From assembly GCF_017315705.1 (NCBI RefSeq), contig NZ_JAFLRF010000024.1, positions 2,504-66,503 on the forward strand: a DNA stretch of 64,000 bases, in the 5' to 3' direction. A model generated the notes under the pieces. The model was not told the DNA's origin, searched no databases, and was given only the letters and a program-made list of their open reading frames with translations. Shown here in pieces: positions 1 to 8,886 of this stretch. Position 1 is the stretch's first letter; each line of letters opens with the position of its first letter. The translations under genes and the position numbers were made by a program. The DNA comes from Trinickia mobilis (GTDB lineage: Bacteria; Pseudomonadota; Gammaproteobacteria; Burkholderiales; Burkholderiaceae).

Positions 1-292
1 CACGCCGCCGGCGCGCGTGTTCGCCGAGTTCGGCACGCAGGAGCGCAAGATGATGTTCGCCGAGCATCTGCTGCGGCACGTGCCGCTCGCCGCGCGGATC
101 AAGAAGGTGCTCAACGAGCGTCCGGGGCATCGCGCGCCGCGCGTGCGTTTCGAGCAGGAGCTGGAAGACTTCCTGTCGGACCAGGCCGCCGAAGAGACGC
201 TCGACGCGGTCATCAACTGGGGCCGTTACGGCGAGATCTTCTCGTACAACGACCAGACCGAAATCTTCAGTCTCGAAGACGTGGAGTCCTGA
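1..292 (+). CDS. ABC transporter ATP-binding protein, C-terminal fragment with AAA-associated domain
   Basis: Only the last 96 or so codons are in the window, reading in frame from base 2 to a TGA at 290-292; the ATPase core with its Walker motifs lies upstream of the edge. The visible part (FAEFGTQERKMMFAEHLLRH near its start, NDQTEIFSLED at its end) resembles the AAA-associated C-terminal domain that follows the nucleotide-binding domain in some nitrate/sulfonate/bicarbonate-type ABC ATPases. In that family the protein would sit on the inner membrane face and energise uptake through a partner permease, but substrate cannot be inferred here. A GTG at 17 is internal and not the true start. 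Confidence 0.75.
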   Translation, partial: TPPARVFAEFGTQERKMMFAEHLLRHVPLAARIKKVLNERPGHRAPRVRFEQELEDFLSDQAAEETLDAVINWGRYGEIFSYNDQTEIFSLEDVES

Positions 293-360
293 TGGCAAAC
301 GGGGCCGGGGCTTGCACGCGGTCCAGTTTGACGGCATGCCTCGCGGGACATTCTTGTACG

Positions 361-1422
361 CTATTCGTCGCCGGCAGGGGTGTCTTCTTCGTTCTCGTAC
401 GAACCGAGGCGGTTGTACAACGTCTTGAGACTCACGCCGAGCGCCTTGGCTGCACGCCGCTTATCGCCGCCGCAAAACTTCAGCGTGCCGAGGATGATCT
501 GCTTTTGCGCGTCGGCGAGCGGCGTGCCGACCCAGATGCTCATCGCGTCGCCCTGCGTCACGGCCTTCTTCGCGCGCGACGCGAGCCGCGGATGTTCGAT
601 CTCGATCGTCTTCTCCGCGAGAATGAACGCGCGATAAACGGCGTTCTTCATCTCGCGTACGTTGCCCGGCCACGAGTACGTGCGCAGCGTATCCAGCGCG
701 CGCTTGCTGAAGACCTTGCTCGTGTTTTCCTGCGCGTTCATCTCGTCGAGAAAATGCTGGGCGAGCAGTTCGCGGTCGCCTTCGCGTTCGCGCAAGGGCG
801 GGGCGCGCAACGGAAACACGGCGAGCCGATACATCAAGTCTTCGCGCAAGCCGTTTTCCTTCACGGCGGCCAGCGGATCGCGATTGGTTGCGGCGATCAC
901 GCGCACGTCGCTTTGCAATTCGTCGGTGCTGCCGACGCGATAGAACGTGCCCGTCTCGAGCGCGCGCAACAGCTTCACCTGCCGGATCGGCGCCATCTCG
1001 GTCACTTCGTCGAGAAACAACGTGCCGCCGTTCGCGTGCTCGAAGTAGCCCGCGCGGCCCTGCACGGCGCCGGTAAAGCTGCCGCGCTCGTGGCCGAACA
1101 GTTCCGCTTCGATCAGGTTGTCGGGGATCGCGCCGCAATTCACCGCGACGAACGGCGCATCCTTGCGCGCGCTGCGCTCGTGGATTGTGCGCGCGATCAG
1201 TTCCTTGCCCGTGCCGGATTCGCCGACGATCAGCGCCGTGGCGTCGGTGGCCGCAACGCGTTCGATCTGCTCATAGAGTTCCAGCATGGCTGGCGACGAG
1301 CCGTAAAGGCTGCCGTAGCACTCGAGGCCTGACGTCTTGCGCGCCGCGCGCTTCTCGGCAGGTTGCGCGCCGCTGTCGCCGGGCGTCTCCCCCGTGGTGT
1401 CGAGATCGCTTGAAGCCGCCAT
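361..1422 (-). CDS. Sigma-54 enhancer-binding regulator without receiver domain
   Basis: A 353-residue bacterial enhancer-binding protein that would use ATP hydrolysis to open sigma-54 RNA polymerase promoters. It has a short polar N-terminus of about 35 residues, then an AAA+ domain with Walker A GESGTGKE (67-74), the sigma-54 contact loop as GSFTGA (114-119) and Walker B GTLFLDE (133-139). A Fis-type helix-turn-helix lies near residues 322-338 ([15 protein letters not shown]). There is no receiver or sensory domain, so it may be constitutively competent or controlled by a partner. It is divergent from a close paralogue at 2262-3683, and rpoN lies a few kilobases away. Target genes are unknown. 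Confidence 0.92.
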   Translation of the reverse strand: MAASSDLDTTGETPGDSGAQPAEKRAARKTSGLECYGSLYGSSPAMLELYEQIERVAATDATALIVGESGTGKELIARTIHERSARKDAPFVAVNCGAIPDNLIEAELFGHERGSFTGAVQGRAGYFEHANGGTLFLDEVTEMAPIRQVKLLRALETGTFYRVGSTDELQSDVRVIAATNRDPLAAVKENGLREDLMYRLAVFPLRAPPLREREGDRELLAQHFLDEMNAQENTSKVFSKRALDTLRTYSWPGNVREMKNAVYRAFILAEKTIEIEHPRLASRAKKAVTQGDAMSIWVGTPLADAQKQIILGTLKFCGGDKRRAAKALGVSLKTLYNRLGSYENEEDTPAGDE

Positions 1423-1830
1423 GAGAGTAGTCCCGCAGAGGTGAGTCCGAGTTTCAAAGGGCGCTCAGAGCAAGGGTGAACGCATCGTCTCGATCTCAAT
1501 CTGCCATCGCAAAATGGTTATTTAACCATGCGCGGCGCGGCGCGCTATGTAATTTATGCAGGCATGAAACGTGCTGCTTGTCGAGATTGCAATTTTTTCG
1601 GAACTCATCGCGGCCGCAGCACTCCGATTTCGAGATGGGGCGGGAAGGGGGCTTCGCGGCGGCCGGAATATCGGCTGAATCGGTCCTCTTGCGGTTTTCG
1701 CCTGGGCCGGGCCGCTATGCTGTGAAAACGATGAAACGCCTCGATGGTCTTGTCCGATGAATGCGGCGCGCCTGCCTCGCTTGGACATCCATGGTCCATG
1801 TATCCGCAAAAACAGATCAGGGGGACTCCT
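1423..1830. promoter_or_regulatory. Divergent intergenic region with a 16-bp palindrome
   Basis: About 400 bases between the minus-strand activator gene and the plus-strand small membrane protein gene. I see no convincing gene here. The clearest structure is ATGGTTATTTAACCAT at 1514-1529, two perfect 7-base arms around two bases, in a more AT-rich stretch, suitable as a dimeric repressor or activator site. I do not see a clear GG-N10-GC sigma-54 promoter. Confidence 0.4.
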
Positions 1831-2094
1831 ATGGCTCGCCCCAGAATCGGCATTTTCGGTGCGCTCGTCGCCGTGGGCGGCATGCTCGCGTGGCACTGGT
1901 CGCAGAAGCACCGCGCCTCGCAAACGCGCCTCGTGCAGGACCTGAGCCGCTGGGAAAACGAAGGCGGCGCGGTGGCGGCGTCGACCCAGACGGCGCCTTT
2001 GCCGGTGTCCCCGAAACCGGAAAAGTCCCGGCAGGCAAACGGCACGGCAGACGGCGGCAGCGAGCCCGGCGTCTGGCATTTCCCGCACGGCTGA
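1831..2094 (+). CDS. Small membrane-anchored protein of unknown function
   Basis: An 87-residue protein starting at the ATG preceded by CAGGGGGACTCCT, which acts as the ribosome binding site; the longer in-frame extension to 1744 lacks one. Residues 5-20 (IGIFGALVAVGGMLAWHW) form a single hydrophobic segment, so it is probably an inner-membrane anchor, followed by a short polar, Ala/Pro/Gly-rich tail. No catalytic motif or recognised family. It lies between two sigma-54 activators and is transcribed toward the second, but there is no tight spacing to suggest one operon. Confidence 0.55.
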   Translation: MARPRIGIFGALVAVGGMLAWHWSQKHRASQTRLVQDLSRWENEGGAVAASTQTAPLPVSPKPEKSRQANGTADGGSEPGVWHFPHG

Positions 2095-2261
2095 ACGGCA
2101 AGGCTTGAGCCCTGCTCCGCGTGCGCGGCGGCGCGCCGTGCTGCGCGCAAAATGTTTCATATCGGTGCATTTGGCGTAGACATGCAACAATGGCGCTCAA
2201 AAGCGGTACTCGCCGCGCGCATTGTTGTGAAGATAAACCTGCAGACAGCATTCGACCCACT

Positions 2262-3683
2262 ATGCCCCATGTTCTGATTGTCGACGACGACCCGAACACC
2301 CGCGATGCGCTCGCGGAGATCATCGGCGCGGACGGTCTGACGACGGCTACCGCGGGCGACCTGCGCGAAGCCCGCATCCAGCTCGTGCGGCAGACGCCGG
2401 ATGTCGTGTTCACCGATCTGAAGCTGCCGGACGGCAGCGGCGTCGATCTGTTCGAGGACCTCGATCCGCGCTCGGGCGTCGAGATCATCGTCATTACCGG
2501 CCACGCGACGGTCGAGTCCGCGGTCAGCGCGCTCAAGATGGGCGCCGCCGACTACCTCGTCAAGCCGGTCAACCTGCAGCGTGTGAAGGCGATTCTCGAT
2601 CGTCTGCCGCGCCCGGGCGACCTGAAGGCGCAGATCGGCACGCTGCGCGGCGAGCTGCGCAGGATGGGGCGCTTCGGCCTGATGTTCGGCAACTCCCCTG
2701 CGATACAGGAGGTCTACGACCAGATCGGCCGCGTCGCGCCGACGGCGGCGTCGGTGCTGCTCGTCGGCGAATCGGGCACCGGCAAGGAGGTCGCCGCGCA
2801 GACGCTGCACGAGCTGAGCCTGCGCCGCAAGCACGCGTTCCTCGCGGTCAATTGCGGCGCGATCTCGCCGAACCTGATCGAATCGGAAATGTTCGGCCAC
2901 GAGCGCGGCTCGTTCACCGGCGCGGACCGCCAGCACAAGGGCTATTTCGAGCGCGCGAACGGCGGCACGCTCTTTCTCGACGAAATCACCGAGATGCCGG
3001 CCGAGCTGCAGGTCAAGCTGTTGCGCGTGCTCGAAACCGGCTGCTTCATGCGCGTGGGCACGACCAAGGAGATCGAGACCGACGTGCGCGTGATCGCCGC
3101 GACCAACCGCGACCCGGAAGAGGCCGTGCTCGAAGGCAAGCTGCGTCTCGATCTCTATCACCGGCTCAACGTGTTTCCGATCAGCCTGCCGCCGCTGCGC
3201 GATCGCGGCAGCGATGTCGGCTTGCTCGCGCAGGCCTTCCTCGACGAACTCAATGACCGCCACGGCACGAAGAAGCACTTTCCCTCGGCCGTGAGGGAGA
3301 TGATGACGTCGTATCCGTGGCCGGGGAACGTGCGCGAGCTGAAGAACTACGTGCAGCGCGCGTACATCATGGCGAGCCCCGGTTCCGACAGCACGGCGAC
3401 GGTGCCGCTGCAGATATCGCTGTCGAAGCCGTCGACGGGCACCTCGGTCACGATTCCGTTCGGCACGTCGCTCGCGGAAGCGGACCGGCAACTGATTCTC
3501 GCGACGCTCGGGCAGTGCGGCGGCGTGAAGACGCGCGCGGCGGAGATTCTCGGCATCAGCTTGAAGACGCTCTACAACCGGCTCGTCGAATACGGCGACG
3601 ACGCGAACAAGGCGACATCGGGAGAGGCCGGCGAGGCATCGGCTGCAGAAGGCGAGGCGGGTACGCCGGGTGCATCGCTGTAA
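2262..3683 (+). CDS. Sigma-54-dependent response regulator, NtrC type
   Basis: A 473-residue response regulator. The start chosen is ATG 2262 (MPHVLIVDDD), because the receiver domain begins immediately there; the open frame runs further upstream without family sense. Receiver at 1-115: acidic pocket D8/D9, phosphoacceptor D52 (in FTDLKLPDG), T79 and K101. AAA+ domain: Walker A GESGTGKE 169-176, GSFTGA 216-221, Walker B GTLFLDE 235-241. A Fis-type helix-turn-helix lies near the C-terminus ([16 protein letters not shown]). No sensor kinase gene is adjacent, so the kinase is encoded elsewhere. The protein closely resembles the divergent regulator at 361-1422, which lacks the receiver; the pair probably arose by duplication. 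Confidence 0.93.
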   Translation: MPHVLIVDDDPNTRDALAEIIGADGLTTATAGDLREARIQLVRQTPDVVFTDLKLPDGSGVDLFEDLDPRSGVEIIVITGHATVESAVSALKMGAADYLVKPVNLQRVKAILDRLPRPGDLKAQIGTLRGELRRMGRFGLMFGNSPAIQEVYDQIGRVAPTAASVLLVGESGTGKEVAAQTLHELSLRRKHAFLAVNCGAISPNLIESEMFGHERGSFTGADRQHKGYFERANGGTLFLDEITEMPAELQVKLLRVLETGCFMRVGTTKEIETDVRVIAATNRDPEEAVLEGKLRLDLYHRLNVFPISLPPLRDRGSDVGLLAQAFLDELNDRHGTKKHFPSAVREMMTSYPWPGNVRELKNYVQRAYIMASPGSDSTATVPLQISLSKPSTGTSVTIPFGTSLAEADRQLILATLGQCGGVKTRAAEILGISLKTLYNRLVEYGDDANKATSGEAGEASAAEGEAGTPGASL

Positions 3684-3761
3684 GCAGAGAAGTCGAAGGC
3701 GGCCGGGTGGCCATGCGGCGATCGCCATGCGGCCGCCCAGCGACTAACCGAGGAGATTGCA

Positions 3762-3968
3762 ATGCGTGCGTTTGAATTCGATGCTTTGCGCCTGCACACG
3801 CCCGAGCCGGAGCCGCCGCATCCGGAAGATCCGCCCGAGCCGCCCGCGCCGCCGATCGGCGATCCCCCGGGCGAGGCTTCGCCGCCGCGCGCCGCAATGT
3901 ACAGGTTACAAATATCGCGCAATTGTTACCTCACGAACTTGCCGCAAGCGTCTAGACTAACTTGTTGA
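3762..3968 (+). CDS. Small proline-rich protein of unknown function
   Basis: A 68-residue ORF with a good ribosome binding site (GAGGAGATTGCA) directly before ATG 3762. The middle is dominated by Pro, Glu and Asp (TPEPEPPHPEDPPEPPAPP), giving an acidic disordered stretch; no signal peptide, cysteine motif or recognised domain is visible. It follows the response regulator gene by about 80 bases and could be cotranscribed with it. The good Shine-Dalgarno and biased composition argue for a translated gene, but it could still be chance in a GC-rich genome. Confidence 0.5.
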   Translation: MRAFEFDALRLHTPEPEPPHPEDPPEPPAPPIGDPPGEASPPRAAMYRLQISRNCYLTNLPQASRLTC

Positions 3969-4014
3969 TATCCCCCGCTTGGGGCGCTCGGCTTCCTTTC
4001 GTTGGAGGCATCAC

Positions 4015-4233
4015 ATGAGACACCCAGCCTTGCGGCGCTCCGCGCGCCATGCTCAGAAGCGCGAAATGCGCAGCAGTTCGGGCGGCAGCGCGCCGCCGCA
4101 GCCATCCCACGATCCCGCCTCGCAGAACCGGCCGGCACCCAATGCACCGCCAGACGGGGATCACAACCAGGGCGGGGTGCGCCAGGAAGGCCTCGATTAT
4201 CAGCGTGACCTCGGTTCCGAGCAGGACGCCTAA
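4015..4233 (+). CDS. Small basic, disordered protein of unknown function
   Basis: A 72-residue ORF. ATG 4015 is preferred over an upstream in-frame start at 3979 because GTTGGAGGCATCAC, a strong ribosome binding site of the form used elsewhere in this window, lies just before it. The product is basic at the N-terminus and rich in Ser, Pro, Asn, Gln and Gly later, with no hydrophobic segment. It resembles the small low-complexity proteins common in Burkholderia genomes, for which I know no function. Confidence 0.5.
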   Translation: MRHPALRRSARHAQKREMRSSSGGSAPPQPSHDPASQNRPAPNAPPDGDHNQGGVRQEGLDYQRDLGSEQDA

Positions 4234-4433
4234 GTTTTTTTGCAGCCTGGTTTTCGAAGCCTATATTTCCGCATGACGCCGCGCGGCGCCGTGCGGCCCG
4301 CCTTCGCGCGTTGCATTTTCATACAACTTTTTCGACCGGCTCAGAGACGTGAGGCACGGGGCTTGCGTAGGCTTTCCATCGAACGAAGTGAAAGCTTCCT
4401 TCATGCCATGACAACCGAAGAGGTAAAGCCGTA

Positions 4434-5855
4434 ATGAGCAGACTAATCGTGGTATCGAACCGCGTTGCGCCGACGCAGGAGGGTCGTCCCGCCGCAGGAG
4501 GTTTGGCCATTGGCGTTCTCGATGCGCTGAAGGAAACCGGTGGGGTCTGGTTCGGATGGAGCGGCGAGATCGTCGGCGAGGCGGGCGAACCCGTCGTCGA
4601 AAAACAAGGCAACGTGACATACGCGACGGTCGGGCTCTCGCGCCGCGACTACGATCAGTACTATCGCGGCTTCTCGAACGCGACGCTCTGGCCGGCGTTC
4701 CACTATCGCACCGACCTGTCGCGCTACGACCGGCAGGAATACGCGGGCTATCTGCGCGTCAACGCCATGCTCGCGAAGCAGTTGAAGGCGCTGCTCTTGC
4801 CCGACGACATCATCTGGGTCCACGACTATCACTTGCTGCCGTTTGCCAAGTGCCTGCGCGAGCTGAACGTCGCCAATCCGATCGGCTTCTTCCTGCACAT
4901 TCCGTTTCCGGTTCCGGAGATGCTGCGCACGGTGCCGCCTCATGAAGAGCTCGTGAAGAGCATGTGCAGCTACGACGTGATCGGTTTCCAGACCGAGTCG
5001 GACCGGCAGTCGTTCGTCGACTACGTCGAACGCGGGCAGTTCGGCCATGTGAGCGAGGGCGGCATGGTCCACGCGCATGGCCATATGTTCAAGGTCGCTG
5101 CCTATCCGATCGGCATCTATCCCGATGCGATCGCCAAGGCCGCGGAACAGTTCTCGGACCGCAAGCCTGTGAAGGTGCTGCGCGATGCGATGCGGGGCCG
5201 GCGGCTCATCATGAGCGTCGACCGGCTCGATTACTCGAAGGGTCTCGTCGAGCGCTTCCAGGCGTTCGAGCGGTTCCTGCTCAATGCGCCGGGCTGGCAT
5301 GGACGTGTGTCGCTCGTGCAGATCGCGCCGCCGACGCGCTCGGACGTGCAGACCTATCAGCGCATCCGGCAGAACCTCGAAGGCGAGGCGGGGCGCATCA
5401 ACGGCCGCTTCGCGCAGCTCGACTGGACGCCGATCCAATACCTGAACCGCAAGTACGAGCGCAATCTGCTGATGGCGCTCTTCAGGATGTCGCAGGTCGG
5501 CTACGTGACGCCGCTGCGCGACGGCATGAATCTCGTTGCGAAGGAGTACGTGGCGTCGCAGGATCCGGCCGACCCGGGCGTCCTGGTGCTGTCGCAATTC
5601 GCGGGGGCGGCGGAGCAATTGCCGGGCGCGCTCGTGGTGAATCCGTTCGATCTCTCGCAAACGGCCGAGGCGCTCGAACGGGCGCTGTCGATGCCGCTCG
5701 AGGAGCGCCAGGCGCGTCACGCGGACATGATGGCGCCGTTGCGCGAGATGGATTTGTCGAAGTGGCGCGATGCGTTCCTGGCCGATCTCGGGCGCGTCGC
5801 GACGGCGGCGACGGTGACGCGCAACGCGGTGAAGTTCGCGAATATCGCCGCTTGA
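4434..5855 (+). CDS. otsA: Alpha,alpha-trehalose-phosphate synthase (UDP-forming)
   Basis: A 473-residue GT20 glycosyltransferase that joins UDP-glucose and glucose-6-phosphate to trehalose-6-phosphate in the cytoplasm, the first step of osmoprotectant synthesis. Full family length. Visible hallmarks: N-terminal SNRV (8-11), HDYHLLPFA (130-138), DRLDYSKG (263-270) and the nucleotide-sugar motif LRDGMNLVAKEY. The gene has its own ribosome binding site (GAAGAGGTAAAGCCGT). No otsB phosphatase gene is next to it, so dephosphorylation must be encoded elsewhere. It converges on rpoN, with a hairpin between the two genes. OtsA is typically stress-induced, but no operator is evident here. Confidence 0.97.
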   Translation: MSRLIVVSNRVAPTQEGRPAAGGLAIGVLDALKETGGVWFGWSGEIVGEAGEPVVEKQGNVTYATVGLSRRDYDQYYRGFSNATLWPAFHYRTDLSRYDRQEYAGYLRVNAMLAKQLKALLLPDDIIWVHDYHLLPFAKCLRELNVANPIGFFLHIPFPVPEMLRTVPPHEELVKSMCSYDVIGFQTESDRQSFVDYVERGQFGHVSEGGMVHAHGHMFKVAAYPIGIYPDAIAKAAEQFSDRKPVKVLRDAMRGRRLIMSVDRLDYSKGLVERFQAFERFLLNAPGWHGRVSLVQIAPPTRSDVQTYQRIRQNLEGEAGRINGRFAQLDWTPIQYLNRKYERNLLMALFRMSQVGYVTPLRDGMNLVAKEYVASQDPADPGVLVLSQFAGAAEQLPGALVVNPFDLSQTAEALERALSMPLEERQARHADMMAPLREMDLSKWRDAFLADLGRVATAATVTRNAVKFANIAA

Positions 5856-5910
5856 GCTTGACTCGGTGGCGGGCGGACTCGCTCCGGGTCCGCGCTTCGG
5901 CGATTCGATT

Positions 5911-5950
5911 TGAAAGGGGGCGCCGCTTTCGGGCAGCGCCCCCGCTCTTT
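5911..5950. terminator. Probable bidirectional terminator between otsA and rpoN
   Basis: GGGGGCGC (5916-5923) pairs with GCGCCCCC (5936-5943) around a 12-base loop. A run of A precedes and CTCTTT follows it, so it could terminate both converging transcripts. The U tracts are short, so efficiency is uncertain. Confidence 0.55.
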
Positions 5951-5992
5951 GCCTGCGGTTCTATCGCCGCATAACGGCTGACTAACTGCAGA

Positions 5993-7492
5993 CTAACGCT
6001 GCCGCAGCTGCGCAGGCGGCACCTTCATCAGATTCCGATACTTCGCGACCGTGCGCCGCGCGACGATCATGCCTTCCTGCGCGAGCAGCTTCGCGAGGCT
6101 GACGTCCGACAGCGGATCGCGCGCGTCCTCTTGCGCGATCAGCTCCTTGATCAGCGCACGCACCGCCGCGGCCGAGCAGCGCCCGCCGGTTTCGGTCGCG
6201 AGCTTGCGCGGGAAGAAGTGCCGGAACTCGAAGATGCCGCGCGGCGTCGCCATGTACTTGTTGCTCGACGCGCGCGAGACCGTCGATTCGTGCAGGCCGA
6301 GCTCGTCGGCCACCTCGCGCAGCACGAGCGGCTTCAGCGCAATTTCGCCGTAGTCGAAGAACGCCTTCTGATGCGCGACGATGCACTCCGCGACGCGCTG
6401 GATCGTCGTGAAGCGCTGCTCGGCGTTGCGCAGCAGCCAGCGCGCTTCCTGCAGCTGCTGTCCGAGCGGCGAAGCGTTCGTACCGGTCGCCTGCGCGAAC
6501 ATCTCGGCGTACAGGCGGTGAATGCGCGCGCGCGGCAGCACGGCCGGATTGATCGCGACGAGCCACTGGTGCTTCACCTGGCGCACGATCACGTCCGGCA
6601 CGACGTAGTTGTCGGCGGGATGCACGTACGCTTCGCCGGGCTTCGGGTCGAGCCGCCGCACGAGCGTGCACGCGACGCGCAGCGCGTCGGCCGTGCAGCC
6701 GGTCTGCTTTTGCAGCTCGGCGTGCTCGCGGCGCGCGAGGCGTTCGAGGTGGTGTTCCGCGATTTCCAGGGCGAGTGCGCGGCCCGGCGTGTCCTCGGGC
6801 AGGGCCTGCAGTTCCAGGCTCAGGCACTCGGACAGCGAGCGGGCGCCGACGCCCGGCTTGTCGAGCGTCTGCACGAGCCGCAGCGCGACGCGCAGCTCGT
6901 CTTCGGTCAGCGGAGGTTCGGCTTCGCAGACCTCGGTGAGTTCGGTCAGCGGATCGCGCAGATAGCCGTCGTCGTCGAGCGCTTCGATGATGATCTGCGC
7001 GGCGACGCGGTCGCGGTCGTTCAACGGATACACGTTCAAGAGGCTATGCAGCTGCTCGTGCATCGTCGGCTGCGAATGCGCCCAGGTGCCGGGGTCGACG
7101 TCGTCCGCGTCGCCGTTGTGCCGCGCGCCGGCGCGCGTCGACCAGTCGTTGGCGAACTCGCCCACGGGTTCGTCCGCATGCGGGTCCGCGTGTTCGTCCA
7201 ATGAGCCGGCGCTCGCGGCGTCGGCGACGTCAGGCGGCGATTGCGCCGTGGCCTGCGCCGCCGCCGTTGCCTCGGCTTCGTACGCGGGGTGGAACGCCGT
7301 GTCGGCGTCGGCGGCGGGCTCGGCGTCTTCCGTCGAGGGTTCGTCGATTTCGAGGAACGGATTCGTGTCGAGCGCTTGCCGCAGTTCGCGCTCGAATTCG
7401 AGCGAAGACAACTGCAAGAGGCGCACCGATTGTTGCAGGCGCGGTGTCAGCGCGACGTGCTGCTTGTGATTGAGTTCGAGAATAGGCGGCAT
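5993..7492 (-). CDS. rpoN: RNA polymerase sigma-54 factor RpoN
   Basis: A 499-residue sigma-54 factor, which directs polymerase to -24/-12 promoters and needs an enhancer-binding ATPase to start transcription. Region I at the N-terminus is Gln/Leu-rich (LNHKQHVALTPRLQQSVRLL), followed by an acidic linker (about 60-130), the core-binding domain, a helix-turn-helix region (ADELGLHESTVSRASS) and the RpoN box ARRTVAKYR at 478-486. In many Burkholderia one rpoN copy lies next to lptB; this one instead lies between a DUF2383 gene and otsA, so it may be the second paralogue. Two sigma-54 activators lie within 6 kb. Confidence 0.97.
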   Translation of the reverse strand: MPPILELNHKQHVALTPRLQQSVRLLQLSSLEFERELRQALDTNPFLEIDEPSTEDAEPAADADTAFHPAYEAEATAAAQATAQSPPDVADAASAGSLDEHADPHADEPVGEFANDWSTRAGARHNGDADDVDPGTWAHSQPTMHEQLHSLLNVYPLNDRDRVAAQIIIEALDDDGYLRDPLTELTEVCEAEPPLTEDELRVALRLVQTLDKPGVGARSLSECLSLELQALPEDTPGRALALEIAEHHLERLARREHAELQKQTGCTADALRVACTLVRRLDPKPGEAYVHPADNYVVPDVIVRQVKHQWLVAINPAVLPRARIHRLYAEMFAQATGTNASPLGQQLQEARWLLRNAEQRFTTIQRVAECIVAHQKAFFDYGEIALKPLVLREVADELGLHESTVSRASSNKYMATPRGIFEFRHFFPRKLATETGGRCSAAAVRALIKELIAQEDARDPLSDVSLAKLLAQEGMIVARRTVAKYRNLMKVPPAQLRQR

Positions 7493-7646
7493 CGTGGGCG
7501 TCCCGTCGGTAGCAAGGTTCGCTCCTGTCCTGCAATGACCGTACCAGTTTGCGCAACCGCTGATGGGCAGGGACTTTGGATTTCAGCAAACGCGTGAGAA
7601 GCGCACTTTTTACAACGCGCCCGGCAAATGTGCGGCGAATGGACTT

Positions 7647-7679
7647 AAGAAAAGCGGCCGCTCGAATCGGAGCGGCCGC
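7647..7679 (-). terminator. Rho-independent terminator of the DUF2383 gene
   Basis: On the minus strand a perfect 10-bp stem (GCGGCCGCTC at 7654-7663 with GAGCGGCCGC at 7670-7679) has a six-base loop and is followed by TTTTCTT. It lies just beyond the stop codon at 7713 and separates this gene from rpoN. Confidence 0.85.
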
Positions 7680-7712
7680 CTCGTCGAGAATGCGCTCGAC
7701 GGCAGTCGAGCG

Positions 7713-8165
7713 TTACGGCTTCATCCCGCCATGGTCGGTGCGCAGTGCGCGAATGCGGTCGTGGTTTTGCCGCACGCCCTGATACTGCCGTTCGACGACT
7801 TGCCTGACGTCGGCCGGCAGCTCCGCATCGAGCGCCATCCGGTAGTGGTGCTCCGCCATGTCCTCGCCGCGCTCGCATTCGTTGAGGATGGCTTGATCGC
7901 TGTGTCCGGAGACGATCGTCTTCACGCCGAACCAGCCGCGATGCAGCGCGCCGCCCATCGACCCATGGTTCTCCGGCTTGCCGCCCATCCCCCGCACGAG
8001 GTCCTGCAATTCGCGCGCGGCCCGCGTGCAGTCGTTCGCGCGGCTCGAGAACAGCAGCTTGAGCTGCTGATCGTGCGTGGCTTCGGCGGCTTTGTGAAAT
8101 TCGCGTTCACCGTCTTTCGACGTCTCCGTGAGATCGTTCAGCACCGCAATAACGTCTGTCGACAT
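7713..8165 (-). CDS. PA2169-type four-helix-bundle protein (DUF2383)
   Basis: A 150-residue soluble protein with the helical pattern of the DUF2383/PA2169 family, a ferritin-like four-helix bundle: the start region DVIAVLNDLTETSKDGEREF, a central HDQQLKLLF helix and the C-terminal AEHHYRMALD and VRQNHDRIRALR helices. The start at 8165 (MSTDV) is chosen over the in-frame ATG at 8177, because the GGAGGTCC ribosome binding site overlaps that upstream ATG. The biochemical role of the family is not established; members are often linked to stress or envelope conditions. It is followed by a strong terminator and so is probably transcribed alone or with the gene at 8302. Confidence 0.85.
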   Translation of the reverse strand: MSTDVIAVLNDLTETSKDGEREFHKAAEATHDQQLKLLFSSRANDCTRAARELQDLVRGMGGKPENHGSMGGALHRGWFGVKTIVSGHSDQAILNECERGEDMAEHHYRMALDAELPADVRQVVERQYQGVRQNHDRIRALRTDHGGMKP

Positions 8166-8301
8166 GGGGACCTCCACAATCGTGACGACGCGAGACGCGC
8201 GTCGGGGGCGGATGTGCTTACACGCATAGGCTGTGCCAGCGACGGGGCTGACGCGCGCCGAGCGCCGAAGCGTTCCGCGCGCATGCCGAAGCCGCCCGCC
8301 G

Positions 8302-8886
8302 CTACGCTTCGCGCTGGTCCATTTCGGCTATCGGCGTCGGCGTCCTGGTCGGATCGAAGTCGGACCAGCGGCCTTGCTGCCAGCGTCCCGTCGCGCGCTC
8401 GATCGCCATGCCGCCGGCTTCGCGCAACACCGTCGCGGCTTCGAGCTGGTTTTCCGGGCAGACGTGCACGGCGACGAGCACGCCGGAATCGCGCAATTCG
8501 TGGTGCACGGCATGCGCAACCGAGTCGTGGAGCGGCGGGGCGGTGCTCGCCCTGTCGTGCAGCGCCGCGCCGATCATCGACCCGACGTACGCGCCGACGC
8601 CCGCGGCGATCACCGCGATCAAGAGCGACGTCGAGATCGTCATGAAGATCGCGACGCCGACGATCGCGCCCGCCACCGCGCCGATCGTGGCGCCGCGGCT
8701 CGGGCCCTTGGTGCCGTGCAGCATGGCGGCCGTCGGATGTTCGGACGATTTTCGCGCATGCTGCCCGCGCGGATTCACGAAAAACAGATTGACGTCTTCT
8801 TCGACGAAGCCGCGAGTGAACAACTGCTGTGCAGCGGCTTCGGCAGCGGGGAAGGTGGTGAAGCGTCCAGCGACGATTAGTGACAT
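8302..8886 (-). CDS. Glycine-zipper protein with stress-protein-like ends
   Basis: A 194-residue protein starting at MSLIVAG with ribosome binding site GGGAGGCATC. The N-terminal 35 residues (GRFTTFPAAEAAAQQLFTRG) resemble the short alpha/beta module of general stress 17M-like proteins. Residues about 64-110 form a glycine-zipper hairpin (GAVAGAIVGVAIFM and AVIAAGVGAYVGSMIGAA) likely to enter the membrane, and the C-terminal module (GVLVAVHVCPENQLEAATVLREAG) repeats the alpha/beta pattern. The function is unknown; envelope stress is a guess from architecture. Its start codon overlaps the end of the structured leader ORF at 8877-9044, so its translation is probably coupled to that leader. Confidence 0.75.
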   Translation of the reverse strand: MSLIVAGRFTTFPAAEAAAQQLFTRGFVEEDVNLFFVNPRGQHARKSSEHPTAAMLHGTKGPSRGATIGAVAGAIVGVAIFMTISTSLLIAVIAAGVGAYVGSMIGAALHDRASTAPPLHDSVAHAVHHELRDSGVLVAVHVCPENQLEAATVLREAGGMAIERATGRWQQGRWSDFDPTRTPTPIAEMDQREA

